From Treponema sp. (GTDB taxonomy: Bacteria > Spirochaetota > Spirochaetia > Treponematales > Treponemataceae): DNA of 6,475 bases. Shown here piece by piece: positions 1 to 4,908 of the stretch. Every line of letters begins with the position of its first letter. The first letter of the stretch is position 1. The stretch lies in NCBI GenBank assembly GCA_016296655.1, contig JAEDIW010000080.1, forward strand, positions 1 through 6,475, written 5' to 3'. The notes under the pieces were generated by a model that saw only the letters and a list, made by a program, of their open reading frames with translations, was not told the DNA's origin and made no database searches. The position numbers were made by a program, and so were the translations under genes.

Positions 1-7
1 CAATTCG

Positions 8-56
8 TTGAAAAATCCCTCAAAAAGACCTAATATTACGTGATTTTATCTATAAT
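8..56 (+). promoter_or_regulatory. Candidate promoter(s) of rsmE
   Basis: TTGAAA at 8-13 and TAATAT at 31-36 are separated by 17 bases, a good sigma-70 layout. A perfect consensus -10, TATAAT, also lies at 51-56 but has no recognisable -35 at the matching distance. Either would give a transcript with a 20-45 base leader, which includes the AGGA ribosome-binding site at 73-76. I cannot tell from sequence alone which one is used. Confidence 0.55.
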
Positions 57-82
57 ATAACAAAGGATTCACAGGATTACTT

Positions 83-826
83 ATGAATATCTGCCTTTTT
101 TCAAGCGAAGAAATTAACCAGCCTCTCTCCCTTAAAGATGAACGGGCTCAGCACATTGTAAAAGTTCTCCACAAAAAAGAAGGGGACACTTTTGATGCAG
201 GAATTATTGGCGGTGCTTCAGGAATTGCAACCATTACTTCCATTTCTTCTGAAGAAAGCATTTCTTTTGAATTTAAGCCCACAGGAAGAGGAAAACCTCT
301 TTATCCCCTTACAATGATTATTGGATTTCCACGTCCTATTCAGTTAAAAAGACTTTTCAGGGATATTGCCGGACTTGGTGTTAAAAAAGTAATTCTTGCA
401 GGAACTGAACTTACCGAAAAATCTTATCTGGATTCAAATGTAATAAAAGACGGTTCTGCCTGCAGAATGCTTCTTGATGGAACTGTTCAGGCTGCCAGCA
501 CTCATGTTCCGGAACTTGTTGTATGCAAATCCCTTAAAGATGCAGTTGAAGAAGCTGTTTCTGCTCCAGAAAATGCCATGGCTTCCTTTATTGCGCTTGA
601 TAACCGCCGGATGACAACTTCCCTTCACGAATTTTTACAGAAAGAAGGTGCTGCTTCTATGGTTGCAGCAATTGGAAGCGAAAGAGGCTGGACAGACAAA
701 GAACGGGACCTGCTTGAACAGTCCGGATTTACCCTTTGTTCCATGGGTTCCAGAGTCCTTAGAACCGAAACCGCAGCAACTGTTGCAGCTTCTATTATTC
801 TGGACTCCATGGGCTTCTTAAATTAA
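83..826 (+). CDS. rsmE: 16S rRNA (uracil-1498-N3)-methyltransferase RsmE
   Basis: This 247-residue protein has the usual RsmE length. By family knowledge it methylates N3 of U1498 in 16S rRNA of the assembled 30S subunit, using S-adenosylmethionine, in the cytoplasm. Residues 1-70 fit the N-terminal PUA-like RNA-binding domain (ERAQHIVKVLHKKEGD near 20-35). The rest is the SPOUT knot domain, with a SAM-binding loop IGSERGWTDKE (about residues 197-207) followed by MGSRVLRTETAA (about 221-232), where RsmE proteins normally carry L-G-x-R-(I/V)-L-R-T-E-T-A. The first loop reads GSERG rather than the commoner GPEGG; the rest is intact, so I expect an active enzyme. The ATG at 83 is supported by AGGA at 73-76, six bases upstream. 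No gene follows on the same strand for 1.5 kb, so it is probably transcribed alone or with an upstream gene outside the window. Confidence 0.95.
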   Translation: MNICLFSSEEINQPLSLKDERAQHIVKVLHKKEGDTFDAGIIGGASGIATITSISSEESISFEFKPTGRGKPLYPLTMIIGFPRPIQLKRLFRDIAGLGVKKVILAGTELTEKSYLDSNVIKDGSACRMLLDGTVQAASTHVPELVVCKSLKDAVEEAVSAPENAMASFIALDNRRMTTSLHEFLQKEGAASMVAAIGSERGWTDKERDLLEQSGFTLCSMGSRVLRTETAATVAASIILDSMGFLN

Positions 827-844
827 TTTAAAAAACAGAAAAAA

Positions 845-962
845 CGGTCAGCGATGGGAACCCCGCCGGAGGCGTCGACCGCAGGGAACGAAGTGGACGA
901 GGACGATGAGCGTTAGCGAAGGGTGGACGCAGCGGCCCGGAGCGAAGCGGAGGGAGAACGCC
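845..962 (+). repeat. GC-rich structured intergenic repeat, copy 1
   Basis: This block is strikingly GC-rich and purine-rich compared with its AT-rich surroundings and contains no sensible reading frame. It carries a short hairpin with stem CGCC/GGCG (864-867 and 871-874, loop GGA), a wider CGGTC/GACCG pairing (845-849 with 877-881) and AGGCGT/ACGCCT (870-875 with 958-963). The core CGAAG recurs at 889, 917 and 943, so the block looks like a degenerate tandem of 26-28 base units. Its last 19 bases (944-962) recur exactly at 2341-2359, and similarity extends back to 934 with a one-base gap. It lies in the convergent gap between rsmE and the minus-strand nuclease gene and ends 5 bases from the latter's stop codon. 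It may help end transcription, but it has no T tract. Confidence 0.7.
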
Positions 963-967
963 TGTCC

Positions 968-1801
968 TTAAAGAAGATATTTTTTTATCAGAAGTTCCAC
1001 GATTTTTACATTCAGCGCCGATTCTGATGTTTCTGTTGTGAAAAGCAGTTTTTCTCCGGGGAAAATTTTATTTTGAATATACAAATTAAGTTTTTTTGTA
1101 ACCGAAAAACTGTATTCCTGTTCATCAAGAAGACCAAAATGCTCCCAGAAAAACTCTCTGTGGGTGCTCCGGTTCAGACAGCAAAAATCCGGGTAAAAAA
1201 CTCTGTCAAATCCGTTTTCGTGAATTTCAAGGGGATACTCGTATCTGTAAGGTACATGATACCGCTGAAGTGTATCGGCTATTATGACTTCTGACTTGGA
1301 TCTGACCCTTTCGCCTTTTGCCGTAAAAAACTCTCTGGAGCCGGGAATAATCCCTTTTTTTGTATACTCTTCTGCCTGCCAGAACGATGCGTACTGGTCA
1401 TCCGGGAATGTTAATGGAAAAACCAGTGTTTTTGCGGATTCTGGAAGTTTTTCGAAAATTGAACAAGAGTTATGTGGAACTGAAATATCAAGAAGCTGCC
1501 GCAGAAGAAGAAGTTCTTTTTCCAGTGAGGGTTTTATCTGAAGGTTGTAACTTTTTTGTGCCAGTTGAACCAGCAGCTTTGTATTTTTTACCGAAATATA
1601 GTGTTTTTTTGAACTTCCGAAAGGGGTTTTTTTTCGGTTGTAGAATTGTACGGAATTATTGCTTTTTGAAATGCATAAAGTTCCTTCCGGCGACTGAGCC
1701 AGGCTTTTTTTAATGGAAGAAAGAGCGGATTCCAGATTTTTGATGCGACATAAAACATTTTCTTCTAAATTGTCTGGAGGAATTTTTTCAAACGGCTTCA
1801 T
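968..1801 (-). CDS. PD-(D/E)XK nuclease-like protein of a gut-bacterial hypothetical family
   Basis: The protein has 277 residues. Residues 1-105 are charged and helical, with a PEG-x-L-x-I segment (38-44) and LAQKSY (80-85). Residues 158-240 resemble a PD-(D/E)XK nuclease core: RSKSE (167-171), then PYRYEYPLEI (184-193), YPDF (203-206) and FFWEHFGLLDEQEY (217-230). E171, D205 and E220 are the likely metal-binding acidic residues. The classical E-x-K lysine is absent and may be replaced by K236 or K237. From memory, closely similar proteins (SKSE, YPDF, WEHFG, then a tail ending in K-L-V-E-x-L-I) are frequent hypothetical genes in gut Clostridia; that is recall, not a search. The ATG is supported by AAAAGGAG on the minus strand (1816-1809), seven bases upstream. 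No clear promoter was found. It stands alone and opposite to all complete neighbouring genes, between two related GC-rich repeats, which suggests acquisition. Function unknown; defence or mobile DNA processing is a guess. Confidence 0.8.
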   Translation of the reverse strand: MKPFEKIPPDNLEENVLCRIKNLESALSSIKKSLAQSPEGTLCISKSNNSVQFYNRKKTPFGSSKKHYISVKNTKLLVQLAQKSYNLQIKPSLEKELLLLRQLLDISVPHNSCSIFEKLPESAKTLVFPLTFPDDQYASFWQAEEYTKKGIIPGSREFFTAKGERVRSKSEVIIADTLQRYHVPYRYEYPLEIHENGFDRVFYPDFCCLNRSTHREFFWEHFGLLDEQEYSFSVTKKLNLYIQNKIFPGEKLLFTTETSESALNVKIVELLIKKYLL

Positions 1802-1854
1802 TTTTTTACTCCTTTTGGGATTTTTACAGCCAAAAACTTTTTGAAAGGCTTAAT

Positions 1855-1950
1855 GGCCGTAATTTTTTATACTCAGGGTGACTGCACAACCTAAAATTTT
1901 GAAAATTACGGTTCAAAAAGTTTTTTTTGAAGTTTGTTCCGTAAATTTTC
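1855..1950. repeat. Paired inverted repeats built on CCGTAA/TTACGG
   Basis: CCGTAATTTT at 1857-1866 is matched by its exact reverse complement AAAATTACGG at 1902-1911; G-U pairs would extend it by two in RNA (1855-1856 with 1912-1913). The same right arm can also pair with CCGTAAATTTT at 1939-1949, with one extra base. That second fold encloses an 8-bp stem, TTCAAAAA/TTTTTGAA (1912-1919 and 1924-1931), with loop GTTT. The shared middle arm means two mutually exclusive hairpins are possible. Confidence 0.7.
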
Positions 1951-1996
1951 AGAATGCAGTTAACTTTTAAGGATTGAAAAGGACAAATAACTGGGG

Positions 1997-2012
1997 ATTT
2001 ACGGATTTACGG
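1997..2012 (+). repeat. Tandem 8-mer ATTTACGG x2
   Basis: ATTTACGG occurs twice head to tail (1997-2004 and 2005-2012). Each copy contains the TTACGG hexamer that recurs through this region. Eight bases is less than one helical turn. Confidence 0.75.
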
Positions 2013-2026
2013 GTCTATTTTTCTGA

Positions 2027-2093
2027 CAATGACCGTAAAAACTAAAAATATTCGTTTTCAATAATGATGAAAAACGCATTTTTACGGTCATTG
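2027..2093. repeat. Perfect 15-bp inverted repeat (long stem-loop)
   Basis: CAATGACCGTAAAAA at 2027-2041 is matched without mismatch by TTTTTACGGTCATTG at 2079-2093. The 37-base interior holds a further 6-bp stem, CGTTTT/AAAACG (2053-2058 and 2071-2076). The whole 67-base unit could form a long hairpin as RNA or extruded DNA, or be the ends of a very small inverted-repeat element. No T tract follows, so it is not a simple terminator. Confidence 0.85.
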
Positions 2094-2141
2094 GGCTTTT
2101 ATTTAAGGATTCAGACCGTAAAACTCACAATTATTCGTTTT
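2031..2141 (+). repeat. Imperfect 28-bp direct repeat pair
   Basis: Positions 2031-2058 and 2114-2141 align without gaps at 23 of 28 positions. Both begin GACCGTAAAA and end TATTCGTTTT or the equivalent ATTCGTTTT; the differences are concentrated in the middle. The first copy includes most of the left arm of the 15-bp inverted repeat, so the region seems to have grown by duplication. Confidence 0.7.
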
Positions 2142-2148
2142 TTCTGTC

Positions 2149-2183
2149 CCGCGCAGAGTTGTTTCTGCCGGCGGAATCTTTTT
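2149..2183 (+). terminator. Terminator-like hairpin in a gene-free region
   Basis: CCGC (2149-2152) plus GCAGA (2153-2157) pair with TCTGC (2164-2168) plus GCGG (2171-2174), giving 9 pairs with a two-base bulge (2169-2170) and a six-base loop. AATCTTTTT follows directly. This fits a rho-independent terminator reading rightward, yet no plus-strand gene lies upstream nearer than rsmE at 826. It could end a non-coding transcript from the repeat region, or be fortuitous. Confidence 0.45.
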
Positions 2184-2249
2184 CCTCACTATTTATATTG
2201 CCAGCGAAATTGCATTTTTGACATAAAATGAAAGAATTTCTTTGAAACT

Positions 2250-2360
2250 GCGTCAGGGAGCGGAAAGGCGCCAAAGCCGTTACGGAACGATGCACAGTAA
2301 TGCAGGCAAAAGCCGGAACTCTGCAGAGCCAGGCCAGAGGGAAGCGGAGGGAGAACGCCC
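2250..2360 (+). repeat. GC-rich structured intergenic repeat, copy 2
   Basis: This is the second GC-rich block in the AT-rich surroundings. Its right end (2332-2359) matches the right end of the first block, with 2341-2359 identical to 944-962 in the same orientation. The left part is only loosely similar. It contains the palindromes GGCGCC (2267-2272) and CTCTGCAGAG (2319-2328), and CCGTTACGG at 2277-2285. It is followed by TTTTTT at 2361-2366, which the first copy lacks, and ends just upstream of the operon promoter. Confidence 0.65.
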
Positions 2361-2367
2361 TTTTTTA

Positions 2368-2396
2368 CTGACCTTTTAATTTTTTTTTACTATAAT
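2368..2396 (+). promoter_or_regulatory. Leaderless-type promoter of the 2403 operon
   Basis: CTGACC (2368-2373, four of six matches to TTGACA) and the perfect -10 box TATAAT (2391-2396) are spaced by 17 bases. The expected transcription start, about 7 bases beyond the -10 box, falls on or next to the ATG at 2403. There is no Shine-Dalgarno sequence, and TAA at 2397-2399 is in frame, so no earlier start is possible. Confidence 0.7.
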
Positions 2397-2402
2397 TAAT
2401 TT

Positions 2403-3203
2403 ATGGATAACGAAACAATTAAACAGACACTTTTACAAATTCAGCCTTCTGAACTGGACTTTTCTGTAATTATGACAGGAAAGGAATCTGTTCGCGTAAA
2501 CGGGCTTTATAATCCTGAAACAAGGGAAATCCTTCTTCACAATAAAAACTTCAGTTCTGACAAAAACCTGATTTATACTGCAATTCACGAATACACTCAT
2601 CACCTTATTAACGAAGAAAAACTTGCTGAAAGCGGTGGTAAACTTATGGTTCAGGGACGGGTACACAATGCTGCTTTCTGGTCTAAATTCCACATGCTGC
2701 TTGAAAAAGCTGAAGAACTGGGCATTTACAAAATTGACCTGGAAGAATCTCCAGAACTCAAAGAAGTAACTGAAAAAATCCGCAAAGAATATATCGAAGT
2801 AAACGGAAAACTTATGCAGGAATTCGGCAAACTTTTAAGCAAAGCTCATGCCCTCTGCGAAAAAGCAAATATCCGCTACGAAGATTATCTTGACCGCGTT
2901 CTGTGTCTGCCACGCACCGCAGCTGCTGAAATCACTAAGGTTGGCCATGTAGAAGTAAATCCTGCAATCGGTTTTGACAACATGAAAAAAGTTGCCGCAA
3001 TCAAAAAGCCGGAAGACAGAGCTGCTGCTGAAGAACAGATTCTTGCCGGAAAACCTGCTGACACCGTTGCTCAGCTTATGAAAAAGCACAAAAACGATGA
3101 TCCTAAAGCAAAATTGGAAAAAGAAAGAAACCGTCTGGAAAAAACTATTGCGGCTCTTCAGCAACGGCTTCAGTTTATAGAGGAAAGCATTGAAAACCTT
3201 TAA
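2403..3203 (+). CDS. SprT-like/gluzincin-type zinc metallopeptidase-like protein with coiled-coil tail
   Basis: The protein has 266 residues and no signal peptide, so it is probably cytoplasmic. HEYTH at 62-66 is a zincin HExxH motif in a helix (H62, H66 zinc ligands, E63 catalytic). It is followed 22 residues later by GRVHNAAFW (85-93), where H88 is a plausible third ligand; H-x-x-x-F-W after HExxH resembles SprT and related minigluzincins. Residues 115-160 are helical and charged. Residues 170-230 (EITKVGHVEVNPAIGFDN, then MKKVAAIKKPEDRAAAEEQILAGK) faintly recall the helix-turn-helix zone of ParB-like proteins, but I would not assign it. Residues 234-266 form a likely coiled coil. The combination is not one I recognise as a named family; substrate and role are unknown. 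The ATG appears leaderless. The gene heads a run with the exported protein and rsmG and overlaps the next gene by 14 bases. Confidence 0.75.
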   Translation: MDNETIKQTLLQIQPSELDFSVIMTGKESVRVNGLYNPETREILLHNKNFSSDKNLIYTAIHEYTHHLINEEKLAESGGKLMVQGRVHNAAFWSKFHMLLEKAEELGIYKIDLEESPELKEVTEKIRKEYIEVNGKLMQEFGKLLSKAHALCEKANIRYEDYLDRVLCLPRTAAAEITKVGHVEVNPAIGFDNMKKVAAIKKPEDRAAAEEQILAGKPADTVAQLMKKHKNDDPKAKLEKERNRLEKTIAALQQRLQFIEESIENL

Positions 3204-4131
3204 TAAAATTTTTGCCGCATCTTTTATTTCTCTTTTAACTTTGTCCGGCGGATTTGCACAGTCCGGAACTGTTGCCATGCCCTCTGCACCTGCCATGCCT
3301 TCTGTTTCTGCGCCTACCGTAGGAAACGGGTTTTATATTCCTGGAAGTGCTGGTTTTTACACCGGTCAGAAAAATGTGCCTGCTGCAACTCCTAAAGCAA
3401 GCCAGGAAGAAAAAACTGATGAAGCTTCTTTTTCTGCATCAGCAGCTAAAAAAACTGAAGTTGTTTCAGCACCTTCTTCTCCTGCTGCTCCTGTTTATAA
3501 AGATACTGCTTCATATTCTGTTCAGACCGCTCTTTCTAACATGCTTACTGCAAGTCAGATTTCGTCTATGGACCAGATGGGACTTATGGGAAACCTTTCA
3601 GGCCTTCTTGGAAAAAATAACCCGCTTCTTTCAATATCAAACGGCTCCGATCAGCTTGTTCTGAAGCAGATTCTTACACAGCTGGAAGAACTTAAAAAAA
3701 GAATGCCTGAAAATGGTGCTTCTGCTTCTGCAACTCCTGTTTCTGTAAAGGAAAAAGCACCTGAAAAAGCAGAACCTTCAGTTTTACGATTTCTTATTAA
3801 CGGCTACAACGTTCTGGGAAGCTGCAAAACCATATACTTTTCAAAACCTGAAAATGACGGTTCCTTTCTGCTGACTGGGGACAGAAAATACATGGCTGAT
3901 GGAAAACTCAGAGAAGAAACTTTTTATTTTCTGTTTCATGCAACTGGAATTAAAAACAGCTCTACTGTTTACTCCGTTACTCCTTCTCTTTCACAGGATT
4001 ATGAAAATACTTCTTCCCTTTTTTACAAACTTTGCCAGATTTCAGATTTGACTGCTTCGAGAACGGGAAATCTTGTTACACTAAAATACAACAACGGTGT
4101 CAGAGCCGATGTCCTTATTGGCCTTGAATAA
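3190..4131 (+). CDS. Exported (periplasmic) protein of unknown function
   Basis: The protein has 313 residues. The start is TTG at 3190, inside the end of the previous gene; GAGGA at 3180-3184 lies five bases upstream and fixes it. The N-terminus is a Sec signal peptide: K2, K6, a hydrophobic stretch around 7-20, and probable cleavage after GFA (21-23). There is no lipobox cysteine. Residues 27-115 are rich in Ala, Ser and Pro, a likely flexible linker. Residues 115-170 look helical, with a Met- and Leu-rich segment near MDQMGLMGNLSGLLG and a short coiled coil (LKQILTQLEELKKRM). The C-terminal 115 residues (about 198-313) form a compact domain rich in aromatic and beta residues (SVLRFLINGYNVLGSCKTIY onward). 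I think I have seen similar C-terminal domains in other treponemes but cannot name a family. The overlap suggests translational coupling to the metallopeptidase-like gene; rsmG follows after 17 bases. Confidence 0.8.
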   Translation: MKTFNKIFAASFISLLTLSGGFAQSGTVAMPSAPAMPSVSAPTVGNGFYIPGSAGFYTGQKNVPAATPKASQEEKTDEASFSASAAKKTEVVSAPSSPAAPVYKDTASYSVQTALSNMLTASQISSMDQMGLMGNLSGLLGKNNPLLSISNGSDQLVLKQILTQLEELKKRMPENGASASATPVSVKEKAPEKAEPSVLRFLINGYNVLGSCKTIYFSKPENDGSFLLTGDRKYMADGKLREETFYFLFHATGIKNSSTVYSVTPSLSQDYENTSSLFYKLCQISDLTASRTGNLVTLKYNNGVRADVLIGLE

Positions 4132-4148
4132 CATTCTGGAGAATTAAA

Positions 4149-4862
4149 GTGAATTATTTACATGACGGTCTTGTTCAGCTTGGATTTGAAAAAGGTGAAT
4201 TTTACGGAATTAAAACTACAGAACTTTCCCTGCTGGAAAAAAAACTTGATTCATATATTAAAGCACTTCAGGAATACAATGCCAAATTTGACCTGATTAA
4301 TACTGACCAATATGACCAGATTGTAATAAAGCACATTCTGGACAGCTTAAGCGGAGCCGAAAAAGTTGCCCGTCTTGCTTCCGAAATTGCAGCCGCTTCT
4401 GGTGTTGAACCTGAAGCTCTTAATCTGGCCGATATTGGCTCTGGAGCAGGACTCCCGGGAATTCCTCTTGCGGCAGCTTTCCCTGACTTAAATTTTACTC
4501 TGGTAGAAAGAATGACAAAACGGTGCAGTTTTCTTAATCACTGTGCTTCTCTTCTGGAATTGAACAGGGTTTCCGTTGAAGAAAACCAGGCGGAGCGTCT
4601 GGAGCAGAAACGCTTTGATCTCTGCGTATTCAGAGCTTTCCGTCCTCTTGAAAAAAAGATGACTCATGTACTCCGCCGAATCCTGAAAGACGGTGGAAAA
4701 CTTGCAGCATATAAGGCAAAAGCTGAAAAAATTAAGGAAGAAATGGAAGCTCTTGGATCTAACATGCCTTCATACACCGTAGAAAGTCTTACAGTTCCTT
4801 TCCTTACTGAAAATTCTGAAGAAGAAGAACGTCAGAGAAATTTAGTTATAATAGAAAAGTAA
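4149..4862 (+). CDS. rsmG: 16S rRNA (guanine-527-N7)-methyltransferase RsmG (GidB)
   Basis: This 237-residue protein is slightly longer than most RsmG proteins (about 205-240). By family knowledge it makes m7G527 in 16S rRNA using S-adenosylmethionine; its loss gives low-level streptomycin resistance in several bacteria. Visible motifs: FDLIN and KHILDSLSG (47-51 and 61-69), where the family has N-L-T and R-H-x-x-D-S-L; the SAM-binding motif LADIGSGAGLPGIPLA (93-108); LVERMTKRCSFLNH (118-131); FRAFRPLEK (161-169) in place of the usual S-R-A-x-x-x-L; LKDGGKLAAYKAK (179-191); and a C-terminal RNLVIIEK. The start is GTG at 4149, with GGAG at 4138-4141, seven bases upstream. It follows the exported protein by 17 bases and is probably cotranscribed from the 2368-2396 promoter. 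In many bacteria this gene lies with mnmG near the origin; here it does not, at least on the visible side. Confidence 0.95.
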   Translation: MNYLHDGLVQLGFEKGEFYGIKTTELSLLEKKLDSYIKALQEYNAKFDLINTDQYDQIVIKHILDSLSGAEKVARLASEIAAASGVEPEALNLADIGSGAGLPGIPLAAAFPDLNFTLVERMTKRCSFLNHCASLLELNRVSVEENQAERLEQKRFDLCVFRAFRPLEKKMTHVLRRILKDGGKLAAYKAKAEKIKEEMEALGSNMPSYTVESLTVPFLTENSEEEERQRNLVIIEK

Positions 4863-4873
4863 TATTAAATTTC

Positions 4874-4902
4874 TTGAGTTTTGAATATTTTTTACCGATA
4901 AT
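4874..4902 (+). promoter_or_regulatory. Leaderless-type promoter of the TPR gene
   Basis: TTGAGT (4874-4879) and GATAAT (4897-4902) are separated by 17 bases. As at 2391-2396, the -10 box ends exactly 6 bases before the ATG, so the predicted start of transcription is at or next to the A of the ATG. No Shine-Dalgarno sequence is present, and an in-frame TGA at 4882-4884 excludes an earlier start. Confidence 0.65.
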
Positions 4903-4908
4903 TTAACT

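Larger units (their letters stand above)
1802..2402. other. Gene-free, repeat-dense intergenic region
   Basis: No convincing protein gene occurs in these 600 bases. The left two thirds (to about 2245) is AT-rich, with many A and T runs, and holds the ribosome-binding site of the nuclease gene, eight copies of CCGTAA/TTACGG in alternating orientation, several inverted repeats and a terminator-like hairpin. The right part (about 2250-2360) is GC-rich and holds a ninth copy at 2280-2285. The last 35 bases are the promoter of the 2403 gene. The longest frame with an ATG is 55 codons (2064-2231); it has no ribosome-binding site and runs through the hairpins. Confidence 0.75.

Noticed and set aside
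1360..1713. 117-codon plus-strand frame opposite the nuclease gene
   Set aside because: It is antisense to a well-supported gene with a strong ribosome-binding site, and its translation has no recognisable domain. The overlapping frames at 1073-1294 and 1284-1541 fail for the same reason.
1857..2141. CRISPR array
   Set aside because: The recurring motif is only 6-10 bases long, alternates in orientation and lacks uniform repeats and spacers; no cas genes are present.
2064..2231. 55-codon plus-strand frame starting ATGATG, with several cysteines
   Set aside because: There is no ribosome-binding site, it starts within the interior of the 15-bp inverted repeat and runs through the terminator-like hairpin, so composition explains it better than selection.
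2218..2246. Perfect TTGACA at 2218-2223 as a promoter
   Set aside because: No acceptable -10 box lies 16-18 bases downstream (TTTGAA at 17), and no gene would be served that lacks a better promoter.
1802..2400. Integron attC sites (integrons are known in some treponemes)
   Set aside because: I found no pair of GTTRRRY and RYYYAAC core sites in the required arrangement and no integrase gene.
2835..3296. 153-codon minus-strand frame
   Set aside because: It lies antisense across the end of the metallopeptidase-like gene and the start of the exported protein, and reads as Phe-rich low-complexity sequence, as expected for the complement of Lys/Glu-rich coding DNA.
3347..3664. 105-codon plus-strand Leu-rich frame
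   Set aside because: It is the shifted frame of the Ala/Ser/Pro-rich linker of the exported protein and has no signals of its own.
4847..4852. TATAAT near the end of rsmG as the TPR gene promoter
   Set aside because: It lacks a -35 box at the right distance; the pair at 4874-4879 and 4897-4902 fits better.
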